DNA of 64,000 nt, taken from contig JAWUZG010000135.1 of assembly GCA_036785705.1 (NCBI GenBank), positions 2,604,001-2,668,000 of the forward strand, in the 5' to 3' direction. The notes under the pieces were generated by a model, which was not told the origin of the DNA, searched no databases, and worked only from the letters and a program-made list of their open reading frames with translations. Shown in pieces: positions 11,927-21,250 of the stretch. Made by a program: the position numbers and the translations under genes. This DNA is from Acanthornis magna (Eukaryota; Chordata; Aves; Passeriformes; Acanthizidae). Position 1 is the first letter of the stretch. The number at the start of each line of letters is the position of its first letter.

Positions 11927-12404
11927 CTCCCAACCAGAGCAGGGGCTGGTCTCATGCCCCTGAGCTGCCATGAGAGGCAGCTGTGGCCAGGGATGGACCA
12001 GGGTACATTTCAAAGGTACGTGTGCTATCTTGTGTGTCCAAACACAAGTCTTCTGTCTCCAGCGCTGCATTTTCACAGATAAATCCCAGGCGATTATGGG
12101 GAATGCACCCTTCGGTACTTACAGTTTGCCAATTTTTAGCTAGTTTTATATTAATCTTAGACTAATTAATTTCAATATGTAATTAAGTAATATCCAGGCC
12201 AGTCATTTTCCTCATCGGCTCATCTTTCAGCACGTAGGGATAGTCTGTGTTTTTTCCTGTGTTTTGAAGCACACCCATCCTTCCCAGACTCCTTTGTTTC
12301 TAAGGGTTGCTTCCCAAGGTACTCTCTGGATAAGTCTCTTGAATAGGCCAAACTCTGCCCTCCAGAATTCCAGTGTGGAAGTTTTATTGATGCCCCTCCT
12401 TATT

Positions 12405-12821
12405 TCACCAAATATTGAAAACTATAATTTCATGATCACTGTGCCCCAGATGGCCTCCAACCACCACATCTCCCACCAGCCCTTCTCTGTTTGCAAACAG
12501 CAGGTCTAGTGTAGCCCCTCCCCTGGTGGGCTCGCTCACCGACTGAGACAAAAAGCTGTCCTCCGTACACTCAAGGAAACTCCTAGACTGCTTCTTCTTG
12601 GCTGTGTTGAGTTCCCAGCAGATATCTGGCAGATTGATGTCACCTACAAGAACAAGGGCTGGTGATCTTGAAACATCCTCCAGCTGCTTGTAGAATAATA
12701 CCTCCACCTCTCCATCCTGGTGGGGTGGCCTAGAACAGACTCCCACCAGGATGTCAGCCTTGTTGGCCTTCCCCCTGATTCTTTCCCACAGGCGCTCAAC
12801 CTTATCGATATTAATCTCCAT
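12405..12821 (-). pseudogene. CR1 ORF2 endonuclease remnant
   Basis: A 138-residue open stretch of the APE-type endonuclease. The catalytic-core segment VGDINLPDICW and the C-terminal LGHSDHEIIVFN (SDH motif) are both readable. It is joined upstream, in another frame, to the segment at 12,879-13,118 with the TWWDD motif. Without the reverse transcriptase it cannot retrotranspose. Confidence 0.8.
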
Positions 12822-13795
12822 TTCCGTGGCATCAGGAGCCTTCCTAATGTAAAGAGCAACCGCTCCACCTCTTCTCCCTCACCCATCTCTTCCGTAGAGC
12901 TTGTAGCCATCCACTACAGTGCTCCGGTTACGCGAGTCATCCCACCATGTTCCTTTGATGGTGACTACATCAGAGCTTCCCTGCTGTACCATGGCTTCCA
13001 GCTCCTCTTGTTTGTTGCCCATGCTGTGTGCATTAATGTACATGCACTTCAGCTGGGCTGCTGATTTCACCCCAAGGCTTACTACCCTTGGGCTTGGTTC
13101 TGGAAAGCCTAACTGCATCCCCTTCCCCCTTCAAACCTAGTCTAAAGCCCTCTCAGTCAGTCCCGCCAACTCATGGACTAGAATCCTTTTGCCCTTGATA
13201 GGCAGACGGAGCCCATCTGGCTCCAGCAGGCCAGGTGCCGTAAGAGTTGCCCCATGACCAAAGAACCCAAAGTTCTGCCAATGGTGCCAGTCCCTAAGCC
13301 ACTGATTGATAATGCAGCTTCTCCTGTTCCTTTCATTGTTTGTCCCTGCCGCTGAAAGGACCGAGCAGAACACCACCTGTGCTCATGCCCCATCAACCAC
13401 TTGACCCAGGGCCCTGAAGTCCCTTTTAATTGCTGTGTTGTCTTCTTGTCAATCATATTGCTGCCAGCCTGGAGTGTCAGCACTGGGTAATACTCAGAGG
13501 GCTGAATCAGCCCAGGGAATGTTCTGGAGATATCCCATACCCGGGCCCCAGGGAGGCAGCACGCCTCCCTGTGGGATGGGCCCGGTTGACATATGGGGCC
13601 CTCTGTTCCTCTCAGAAGGAGTCGCCTACTATGACTACCCTTCTTTTCTTTTTAATGCTAGAGGTAGTGATCTGTTTGACAGATGAAGTGGAGCTGGGAG
13701 GCTCTCCGGGCAGATTATTTTCTTCTATGTCATCTGGCTGACCCTCCAGATCCAAGGCCTGGATTCTGAAGTGGCACCTGGGTAGGCAATGGGGG

Positions 13796-14095
13796 TCAGG
13801 AGGAATTTTTATTACCTCCCTGGGTAGGAGCCCTTTTCCACTCCCCTTCATCACCTAGGTCTCCTCCTTCTGCCTGATGGCAGGAGGCACAGGAATCCTC
13901 TGACTCCTGGTGGGCTTCTCTCAGGAATGGAAGGGTGAAACTCCACTGGTCTATTTCCCGTTCGATTTCCCTAATACTCCTTAGTCTTTCTACCTCCTCC
14001 CGAAGCTCCACCACCAGACTGAGGAGATCACTCACCTGTTTGCACCTCACGCAGGTGATTTTTGCACCATCCCCTGGTACTGCTGACAGGCTCAA
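13796..14095 (-). pseudogene. CR1 ORF1 remnant
   Basis: A 99-residue open stretch with ITCVRCKQVSDLLSLVVELR, then EEVERLRSIREIEREID, and a later DSCASCHQ. A Cys pair followed by a leucine-rich coiled coil and a second Cys pair is the usual N-terminal layout of avian CR1 ORF1 (RNA-binding protein). The downstream continuation to about 13,140 is broken by frameshifts. Confidence 0.7.
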
Positions 14096-14409
14096 GCACT
14101 CCTCACAGGAAGGTGTCTGGACAGATGCATCCTTCCTGGAGGGTTCTGTTTGGCTAGGTACACTTTTACTAGCTGTAGCTTTTGATCATTTGGAGACCAT
14201 TGCTGGAAAAAGAAATGAATAATAAATTAAAAAAAAAACCACAACAAAAAAACAACAAAAACCCGGGGTGCCTTTTTAGGGCAAAGGCATTTCTGCATGG
14301 CACCTCCCAACATCCCCATGCCACAATCTCAGTCCTCCCAGGGCTCCTGTGTTTGGTTTTATCCCGATATGGAGATGCAGGAGCTCTCCCGGCTGGACAG
14401 GGTGTCCCT

Positions 14410-14875
14410 GAGCCTGCGGATTTCAGGGATTTGGGGTTGGGAATGGGATGAATTTTGGGGCTGGGAATTGGGGGGATTTGGGGCTGGGAATTTGGGGATT
14501 TGGGGGAATTTTAGGGCTGGGATTTGGGAGATTTTGGGGAATTTCAAGGCTTGGAATTGGGGGATTTTGGGGCTGGGGACTGGGGGGATTTCAGCGAGGT
14601 TTGGGGGGAAACTGGGAGTTTGGAGAGGGATTTTGGGAGATTGAGGGGGATTGGTGGAATTTTGGAGCATTTGGGGTGATTTCGGGGGGAATTTTGAATG
14701 GAATTTGGGGGATTTGGGAGGATTTTGAGGGGGGATTTGGAGGTTTGGGAGAGGTATTAGGGGGGATTTTGGGAGATTGAGAGGAATTGGGGGAATTTTG
14801 GGGTGTCATGGGGGGATTTGGGGGAGTTTAGAGGGATTTTGGCCGATTTGGAGGGATTTTACGGGAGGATTTTGG
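14410..14875 (+). repeat. G-rich minisatellite (GGGGATTTTGGGG-type)
   Basis: About 460 bp of irregular copies of a GGG(A/G)ATTTTGGGG / GGGGCTGGGAATTT motif on the plus strand, ending directly at the first MHC class I-type promoter. Runs of three to six G at short spacing make it a dense G-quadruplex candidate on this strand. Pro-rich and Gly/Trp-rich open frames across it are composition artefacts. Confidence 0.85.
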
Positions 14876-14884
14876 GAGGGATCC

Positions 14885-15095
14885 CGGGAATTCCCAGGGA
14901 TTCCCCCTTTCCCCCCGCACTCCCTCGGGCACTGTCGCGTCTCCCGGCCTGTGCCGCCGGGATCTGCCCGGCGACTGATGACGTCCGAGAACACCAAGCT
15001 GTCATTGGCGGGCAGGAAATAACCGCGCCAATCGCGAGGCCGGAGGCGGCTCTGGGGGCGGGGCCGCAGCGGAGCAGTGCGGTGGCTCCAGCGCT
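14885..15095 (+). promoter_or_regulatory. MHC class I-type promoter P1 and mutated exon 1
   Basis: In order on the plus strand: kB/enhancer A site GGGATTCCCC (14,897-14,906), X1-like GCCCGGCGACTGA, X2/CRE-like TGACGTCC (14,979-14,986), Y box ATTGG (15,004-15,008), a second CCAAT (15,028-15,032), and a GC box. X2-to-Y spacing is 17 bp. This is the enhancer A plus S-X-Y plan of MHC class I genes (NF-kB, RFX/CREB, NF-Y, NLRC5 control). The expected start codon reads GTG (15,082-15,084) before GCTCCAGCGCTGGG, and the reading soon meets TGA, so this copy cannot encode the signal peptide. Confidence 0.8.
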
Positions 15096-15139
15096 GGGCT
15101 GGGGGCGCTCCTGGGGGCGGTGAGGCGGGAGTGGCAGCC

Positions 15140-16920
15140 CCGGAACCGGCACCGTGAACCCCCTTATCCTGCACAGGGACTTTTCTGCACGCCTCATCCT
15201 GCAAAGGGAATCCCCCCTTACTCCCAATTCCTGGACGTCAGCACGGCCCTGCACACGCTTGATCCCCTCTCCGATGTCTCTGAGTATCTGCACCCGCATT
15301 TCTTTGACCCTGGGACCTCCCTAAATCTCGATTTTTGGGAACCGAGAAGGCTTTGCACCCTTTTCCCCAGCAGTGAGATCCTCCGTGTACCCCTTTTTCC
15401 ACTCCGCAGCCACTTTCCTCGCCATTCCTGCTCTCCCAGGCCCCAAACCCTCCCTTTTCCTTGACCCTGGCACCTCCTGGACCCTCATTCCGCCTCTCCA
15501 GCTCCCAGACCCTCCTTTTCGTTTACCCTGGGACCTGCTGCACCCCAATTCCTGTCTTTCCCACACTCCCACTCCATCTTCCCTCAACATTGGGGACCCC
15601 TTTAAACCTCTTTCTGGCTGTCCTGGCTTTCCCTACCCCATGACTCCTCTTTCCTCCACACTGGGGACCACTTGGACCTCCCATCCCACTTCCGCTATTT
15701 CTTTGTCCTTGGGACTGCCCTGCACCCTCCTTCCTGTGCACTGGGACTCCCCTGCACCCCCAACCCCACTAGTGACACCCCCTGCACCAACTTCTCCACA
15801 CCGGGACCCCCTTGAGCCCCCTCAGATGGCACCGGGACCCCCCTGAAACCCCATTCCTGGCCACTGGGATCCCCTTGCACCTTCTTCCCAGCTTTGGGAC
15901 CCTGCTGCACCCCTTTGTCCCACACGAGTACCCCCTGCACCCCCTTTTCCCTTCCATTCGGCCTCTCCCAGTCCCCGCCCCCAGTTTTTTCTTTACCCTA
16001 GGACCTCCTGTACCCCATCCTGTCTTTCCCAGCTTCCAAACCCCTCTTAGCACTGGGACCCCATTCCTGATCATCATTCTCCCCACCCTGTGACCTCACT
16101 TTCCCTGACACTGGGGGCCCGGGACTCCCCTTTACTGGACACAGGTGCCCCATGGACACCATGTCCCACCTCTCACAGTCCCTGCACTCCCTTTTCTTGA
16201 CCCTGGGGCCCCCCTGAACCCCCATCCCTAGGCACTGCCAGCCCCTGAATCCCTTGTGCGGCCCTTGGACCCCCCCCGGACCCTGTTTCTGACCCATCTC
16301 ATGTCTCTCCAGCATGTGACCCCCCCCTTTCTTGAGCACAGGGACCCCTGTACCCCCATCCCACTTCTTCCAGTGCTTGCATACCCTTTTCTTTAACCCT
16401 GGGGCTCCCTTGAGCCACCATTTCCAGGCACTGGCAATTCCTTGAAGCTCCTCCTCAACTCTGGGAGCCCCATGCACCCCCATTCCTGGCCATCCCATCT
16501 GCCCCAGTCCCCAGCCTTCCCCTTTTGCCTGACTCTGGGACCCCCTGGATGCCAGTTCTTGCCTTTCCCAGCCTCCAGACCCGCATTCCTTAACACTGAG
16601 GACCTCTGGGACACTCATTCCTGGCTATTCCGGGGCTCCCCACCCCATGACTCCCCTTTCCTTGAAACTGAGGACCACTGTACACCCTTTCCTGGGCACA
16701 GGAACCGCTTCAATCCCCATCCCGCCTCTCCAAGACCCTACACTCCCCTTTCCTTGACCCTTGAAACCCCCTTGAAACTGCCTTCCCCAGCAGCCCTTAT
16801 CCTGCACCAATCGTCCTCTGCACCCCTTTCCCTGACGATCCCGCCCCCACCCCCAGCTTCCCTTTTCCTTGACTCCGGGACCCCTCAGATTGCCTAAATC
16901 CCCATGTCCCCCCAGTTCCC
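15140..16920 (+). repeat. C-rich minisatellite downstream of P1
   Basis: Irregular tandem units on the theme CTGGGACCCCCTGCACCCC-CATTCCTGGCC-TCTCCCAGTCCC. The segment 15,704-16,145 is nearly identical to 58,265-58,705 downstream of P3, so both belong to one duplicated block. No open frame here shows a domain. Confidence 0.85.
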
Positions 16921-17320
16921 CACCCCCTTGTCTCGGATTAGAGAAAATTTTCCTAGGTGGAAAGTGTTCTGAATAAAACACCTCCCCCACAGCAAAGACT
17001 TCCGGCACCCCTTCCCCCATAGCAAACAGAATATCTCAGCTGAAAGTGGGATAAGAACTGTTTAATTAACAGACCACACAGTGGAAGGGGAAACGGAAAA
17101 AAGGGTCATTAAACCTGAATAAACAGTTGATGAACTTTAGTGTCCTTTTCCTCAGGCGTGGCTTCCCCTTTCCGGGGTCTCTGGAGAGGCCGGGTGGAGT
17201 TCCACTGGTGGCTCCCTGGACGATTCTCGTCTGCTGTCCTCCGGGGCTCCTCAGGTTCTCAGATGAGAAAGCAAGGCAAAGAAAAAGGTCCAAAAACGAC
17301 GAAATAACAATCCCAGGGGA
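16921..17320. other. Unassigned repeat-like sequence
   Basis: About 400 bp of moderate GC content between minisatellite and A-rich repeat, containing TTTAATTAACAGACCACACA and a GGGGTCTCTGGAGAGGCCG segment. It has the look of a fragment of a transposon or LTR, but I cannot name it. Confidence 0.35.
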
Positions 17321-17430
17321 AAAACAAAACAAAACTAAACAAAACCAAAGCAAGCAAACAAACAAAAAAAACCCCCAAAAAACCAAAAAACCGAAACCAA
17401 ACCAAACAAAAAAAAAATTAAAAAATTAAA
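17320..17430. repeat. A-rich AAAAC simple repeat
   Basis: Roughly 110 bp of AAAC/AAACC units on the plus strand, similar in kind to the one at 9,225-9,478 but not part of the inverted repeat. Confidence 0.8.
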
Positions 17431-17639
17431 AACCCAAGCAGCAGCCACACCGGTAGCAGCAGCAACCAGCAGCATCAACTGATGGAAAAAAACCCCACCC
17501 AAACAGTGTCCCTTCCTTCTCACTCCCCTGTAGAACAACCGGGGAAAAAACCCCCAAAAATTCCCAAAATTCCCAAAACATCCCGTGCTGGCAGAGCTTC
17601 TCTCGGCTGCAGGACACAGTTAAAGCTACAGGACCATAT

Positions 17640-18090
17640 TCTGGTCAAGCATACAAACGATAAGGAATACAAGATATCACTACGCCACCCCAGGACACCC
17701 CTGCGTTTCCTGGGGTGAGGTTGAGAATGTGGAATATGGGAAGTGGAAAATGGGGGAAGAGGAATTTGGGAATGCAGAGCAGCAGGATGAGGTTGTTCCT
17801 CCTCCTCACCGTCCTGTGCATCCCAGAGCCATAATCCGGCGGGAATCTCAGCTCACTGCGTCCATCATCGCTGCTATCATCATCATCCTCATCGGATTCG
17901 GCATCCGGGAGCTGTGACCCAGTAACAGCCGGGATGGGGCTCGGGAAGGCAGCACGGATCCGCCCGGCAGTGATCTGGGGATCTCGCACCGTAGGTGCTG
18001 ATCCCACTTTAATTTTTATATCCTTGTTCAAGCTCCACGATTTCCCATTCCAGCCCCACGGCTCCCCCCATTCCCACAGATCCCCCTATG
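17640..18090. other. Unassigned segment beside MHC class I fragments
   Basis: The plus strand has a short frame with ASIIAAIIIILIGFGI, membrane-like in composition. The minus strand of the same bases reads ESDEDDDDSSDDG, because a run of ATC/GAT codons produces both. I cannot decide whether either is real. Its position between the two strongest MHC class I remnants makes a decayed membrane or tail exon conceivable, not shown. Confidence 0.2.
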
Positions 18091-18177
18091 CCCACAGACC
18101 CCCCCACTCTCCCTGCTCTGGCTGTGCTAGACCCGCAGCATCTCCAGTCCGGGGGTGGCTGTGCCGGGGGCACTCAC

Positions 18178-18300
18178 CCAGCCGGCTCCAGGAATCCCAG
18201 TGTTCCGCCTCGCGCTGGCCCTGCTCAAAGGGGGTCCCGCCCAGATACCCCAAAACCACAAACTGGGGGAGCCCCGGGCCAGGTTCTGACAGCGCCACAA
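18178..18300 (-). pseudogene. MHC class I alpha-1 domain fragment (copy b)
   Basis: The minus strand reads FVALSEPGPGLPQFVVLGYL, then GGTPFEQGQREAEHWDS, ending at a GTGAGT donor (18,172-18,177). The SEP-PGLPQFVV-GYLDG-PF run and the later (A)EPxxWDS are landmarks of the avian class I alpha-1 domain. About 15-20 residues normally between them (the YDSERG-to-TQW stretch) are missing, and no alpha-2, alpha-3 or membrane exon follows. It is therefore a relic with a preserved splice donor. Confidence 0.75.
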
Positions 18301-18329
18301 ACAGGAAAGGCAGGCAGCGAGGAACGTGG

Positions 18330-18830
18330 GGGACACGGGGATTTTAGGGGGTCTGAGGGGTCTCACGGTCAAGGAAAGGGGGGCATGGGGGCAGGGAGAG
18401 GCGGCATGGGCGGGAAAGGGGGTGCGGGGGAATTGGTGCAGGATAAGGGGGTGCATGGGGCCACGGTGCTGGAGAAGGGGGTCTCAAGGGGGTCCCAGGT
18501 TGAAGGAAATGGGGGTGCAGGGAGTTGAGAGGAGGGACGGGGGGATCCAAGGGATCCCTGTGCCCAGCAAAGGGAGTTACCCCAGTGTTCAAGAAAGAAG
18601 GTCTGGGAGCTGGGAAATGCAGCAGTGGAGGTCCAGGGTGTCCCAGGGTCAAGAAAAAGGGTCGGGGGATTGGGAGAGGCGGGATGGCCAGGAAAGGGTG
18701 TGCAGGGCATATAAGGGGGTGCAGAGGGGATCTCACTGTAGGGGAAAAAGGGCGCAAGGGGTCCTCGGTTCCCAAAACTCGATATTCAGGGAGGTTCCAG
18801 AGTCAGAGGTCGGTAGTGGCTGTGCCGGGG
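18330..18830 (-). repeat. C-rich minisatellite between alpha-1 fragments
   Basis: The reverse complement of the C-rich theme seen after P1 and P3 (minus strand CCTGGGACCCCC-type units). It separates two copies of the same alpha-1 exon fragment, showing that exon piece plus minisatellite were duplicated together. Confidence 0.75.
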
Positions 18831-18838
18831 GCACTCAC

Positions 18839-18945
18839 ATCCTAGGCCGGGAATCCCAATGTTCCGGCTCGGCTCCGGCCCCGCTCGAACGGGTCCCGTG
18901 CAGGTATCCAAGAACCACGAACTGGATGAGCCCCGGCCGGAGGAA
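18839..18945 (-). pseudogene. MHC class I alpha-1 domain fragment (copy a)
   Basis: The minus strand reads PGLIQFVVLGYLHGTR, then SSGAGAEPEHWDSRP, ending at a GTGAGT donor (18,833-18,838). The same internal deletion as copy b is present at slightly different points. It lies about 120 bp downstream of the signal-peptide start of P2, the position expected for class I exon 2. The two alpha-1 copies are followed by the same intron start (GTGAGTGCCCCCGGCACAGC). Confidence 0.75.
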
Positions 18946-19009
18946 GAGCGGTACAGAGGGCCCTGGTGCCGGATAAGAGAGTGTGGGGGGGTCCCGGTGC
19001 CGGGGCTGC

Positions 19010-19062
19010 CACTCCGCCCTCAACCCCCCCAGGAGCGCCCCCAGCCCCAGCGCTGGAGCCAT
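19010..19062 (-). pseudogene. MHC class I exon 1-like signal peptide (P2 copy)
   Basis: ATG at 19,060-19,062 on the minus strand starts MAPALGLGALLGG, the hydrophobic leader typical of songbird class I chains, then diverges (LRAEWQPRHR) instead of continuing with more Leu/Gly. The leader is truncated compared with a normal class I signal peptide of about 20 or more residues. With P2 upstream and an alpha-1 fragment downstream, this is the most complete of the three class I remnants. Confidence 0.7.
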
Positions 19063-19265
19063 CGCACTGCTCCGCTGCGGCCCCGCCCCCAGAGCAGCCT
19101 CCGGCCCCGCGATTGGCGCGGTTATTTCCTGCTCGCCAATGGCAGCTTGAGCTTCTCGTGACGTCATCGGTCACCGGGCAGATTCCGGCGGCGCAGGCCG
19201 GGAGACGCGACAGTGCCCGAGCGAGCGCGGGGGAAAGGGGGAATCCCTGGGAATTCCCGGGATCC
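19063..19265 (-). promoter_or_regulatory. MHC class I-type promoter P2
   Basis: Read on the minus strand: kB site GGGATTCCCC (19,238-19,247), X1-like GCCCGGTGACCGA, a perfect X2/CRE palindrome TGACGTCA (19,159-19,166), Y box ATTGG (19,136-19,140), a second CCAAT (19,112-19,116), and a GC box. All elements keep class I order and spacing (X2-to-Y 18 bp). P2 points left, towards P1. Confidence 0.82.
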
Positions 19266-19269
19266 CCTC

Positions 19270-20160
19270 TGGGGCCCCCGGCGTGAGCTCTGACACCTCC
19301 AGTATGATCCCAGTCACTCCCAATTTCCCACAGCATTGTCGCAGTTCTCCACCACTGATCCCAGTCGCTCCCATTTTCCCAGTCAACCCCAGTATCGTTA
19401 CAGACATTCCCAGTATATCCCAGTTGCCCTCAGCATGTTCGTAGTCATTCCCAGTCACTCTCCGTTGCCCAAGTGAGCTCCTAGTTATCCCCGTATGTCC
19501 CAGTCACTTCCAGCATATCCCACTTGCTTCCAGCATGCACTCAGGCATTCCCAGTTAGTCACAGTTGCTTCCAGCATGCACTCAGGCATTCCCAGTTAGT
19601 CCCAGTTGCTTCCAGCACGATCCCAGTTGCTCACAGCTGTTCCCACTCATCCTGAGTGTGGTCTCAGTCACCAGCAGTATGATCCCGGTTGCTCCTAGTA
19701 TCTCCCAGTTGCCCCCAACATGATCCCAATTGCCCCCAGCATGTTCCCAGTCAATCCCACTATGATCCTAGTCACCCTCAGTGTGATCCCAGTCTCCCCC
19801 AGCATGGGGCCAGCTGTTCTGTCCTCTTTAGTCCCAGTTGCCCCCGGTATAGTCCCAGTCCTTTCCTGTATCATCTCAGTCCCTCCCAGCATGGTCCCAG
19901 TCAGGCCCAGTTGCCCCCAGTGTAGATTCAGTAACTCCCCCTTGCTCCCAGTTGCCCCCAGCGTGGTCATGGTTGCTCCCAGTGTGCTTCCAATCACCCC
20001 CAGTACGGTTACAGACACTCCCAGTCTATGCAAGTAGCCCTCAGCATGTTTGCAGTCAATTCCAGTCACTCCCAGTTGCTCCAGCATGGTTCCAGTTGCC
20101 CCCACTATGATGCCAGTCACTGCCAGTATGATGTCAGTGTGATCCCAGTACAGCCCAGTC
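19270..20160 (-). repeat. CCCAGT minisatellite upstream of P2
   Basis: About 0.9 kb of irregular units of roughly 20-30 bp on the theme TCCCAGT-CCCCCAGCATG-TCCCAGTCACT (plus strand). The reverse-complement version lies upstream of P3 (56,880-57,355), so minisatellite plus promoter form one mobile or duplicated block found in opposite orientations. Confidence 0.85.
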
Positions 20161-20800
20161 ACTCCCAGTGCTGCCTTTCTGGAATCCCGACCCCTCTCTG
20201 CGTTCCCCCCTCCCGGATCTCCAGGCTCCCCAGAGGAGCCCCAAGGGCTGCAAGTCCCCACCAAGGCCCAGTTTGGATCTGCAGTCCCCAATTTTCCGTG
20301 TCCCTCTCCTTTTCCCCGGGCCGGGTTCCGCCCGCCCCCACCGGCTGGGAGCAGCCGAGAGCCCCGCGCTGCGCATCCCGACCTGCCCCGCCTCCATCCC
20401 CGCTCCTCCCGCGAGGTGCGAAGGGTTTGGGGAACGGCGGAGGAGGGATGGAGGGAGGAGGAGCAAGAGGTGGGATTCGGGAGAAAGAGGAGCCGGAAGA
20501 GGGTTGCTGTCCCTCGGAAGACGTGTGACGAGCGGGTGGAACTGGTTGGTTGTCTTGTTATTTGGGTCTTTTTGAGGGGAGGTTGTTTTTTTATTTTTGT
20601 AAGACGTGCCGAGCGGTTTGAAGGTGCTGTGGGTGCGGGAAGCGCTGGCCCGAGTCCCCGAGCCCCTCTTCACAGCCCCCTACCCTGGTCTTCGCCCCTC
20701 CCCAGGGCCCCCAGTGCTGCCCCTTCACGCGCTCTCTCCCAGCGCTCGGGGGAGCTGCCGGCGGCTCCGCGGACACAGCCGCACCCTGCCCGGCTCGCTC
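20161..20800. other. GC-rich sequence, TMCO1 intron side
   Basis: GC-rich sequence between the P2 minisatellite and TMCO1 exon 1. Part of it is probably TMCO1 intron 1 carried along with exon 1. No exon or domain is recognisable; the long open frames reflect high GC content. Confidence 0.4.
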
Positions 20801-20869
20801 CTCCGCCAGCAGCGCGGTGCAGACGGACACAAATACTATGAGGAGGGCGTTGGCGAACATGGTGCTCAT
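20801..20869 (-). pseudogene. TMCO1: Orphan TMCO1 exon 1
   Basis: ATG at 20,867-20,869 on the minus strand starts MSTMFANALLIVFVSVCTAL, then LAE. This is the first membrane helix of TMCO1, an ER calcium load-activated channel and translocon-associated insertase, which begins MSTMFADTLLIVFISVCTALLAE in human. Homology stops after 23 codons, where exon 1 should end. The following bases are GAGCGAG, not GT, so the splice donor seems lost or shifted. No further TMCO1 exon is seen to the left. It is probably a promoter-plus-exon-1 fragment from a segmental duplication. Confidence 0.8.
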
Positions 20870-21060
20870 GGTGGTGCTATCACCACCCCCGACCCGGTGA
20901 CAGTGCCGCGAACCCGGAAGTGGATCCGCCACGGCCAAGCGGCCATGCCGCGTTGCCTAGCAACGGCCGGAAGCGACCACCTGCGCTTCCGGCTGCGAGA
21001 GAAGCCGCGGGAAGGGCGAAGGGCGGGGAAGGCACGGCGGGCGCTGCTCTGATCAGTGGG
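20870..21060 (-). promoter_or_regulatory. TMCO1-type CpG promoter with RFX palindrome
   Basis: CpG-rich sequence upstream of the exon 1 ATG. It holds a perfect inverted repeat GTTGCTAGGCAAC (20,952-20,964), an RFX-family X-box, flanked by ACTTCCGG and GCTTCCGG ETS-type sites. This layout fits a TATA-less housekeeping promoter. Confidence 0.7.
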
Positions 21061-21250
21061 GTGGGTGCCAGTCGTGGCGGCGGGCGCTGCTCTGATGAAG
21101 GTAGGTGGCTGTCAATGGTGGCGGCGGGTCCCTCCCGCCCAGCGGGGCTAAGGGAGGGTCCCTGTCACGGCGGCGTGGCGGCGGCAGCTCCCTGGAGTCA
21201 CGCACATCTGGGCCTGGTGGTACCGCGCTCGGTGCAGGGCTCGCGGAGAG

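Larger units (their letters stand above)
12185..14220 (-). mobile_element. CR1 LINE with ORF1 and endonuclease, 3' truncated
   Basis: Read on the minus strand from 14,220 down, an ORF1-like segment is followed by ORF2 sequence. The ORF2 part holds the endonuclease start (INAHSMGNKQEELEAMVQQ, TWWDD, GYKLYGRDG at 13,060-12,879), then VGDINLPDICW, LDLLFANREGLVGDV and GHSDHEIIVFN (12,821-12,405), and on through WNSGGQSLAYSRDLS to about 12,185. The reverse transcriptase and 3' UTR are absent. Frames are shifted between 13,118 and 12,405, so it is dead. CR1 copies are normally 5'-truncated; a copy with its 5' genes but no 3' end has been cut after insertion. Confidence 0.88.

Noticed and set aside
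14359..14809. Pro/Gln/Ile-rich and Gly/Trp-rich frames
   Set aside because: Produced by the GGGGATTTTGGGG minisatellite.
15320..16900. Overlapping open frames of 100-206 codons around the C-rich minisatellites
   Set aside because: Repetitive Gly/Pro/Ser reading in all frames without domain similarity; the minisatellite is sufficient explanation.
18835..19167. 110-codon frame starting in the X2 box upstream of the MHC class I leader
   Set aside because: Its first Met arises from ATGACGTCA of the promoter; the biologically expected start is the ATG at 19,060-19,062.
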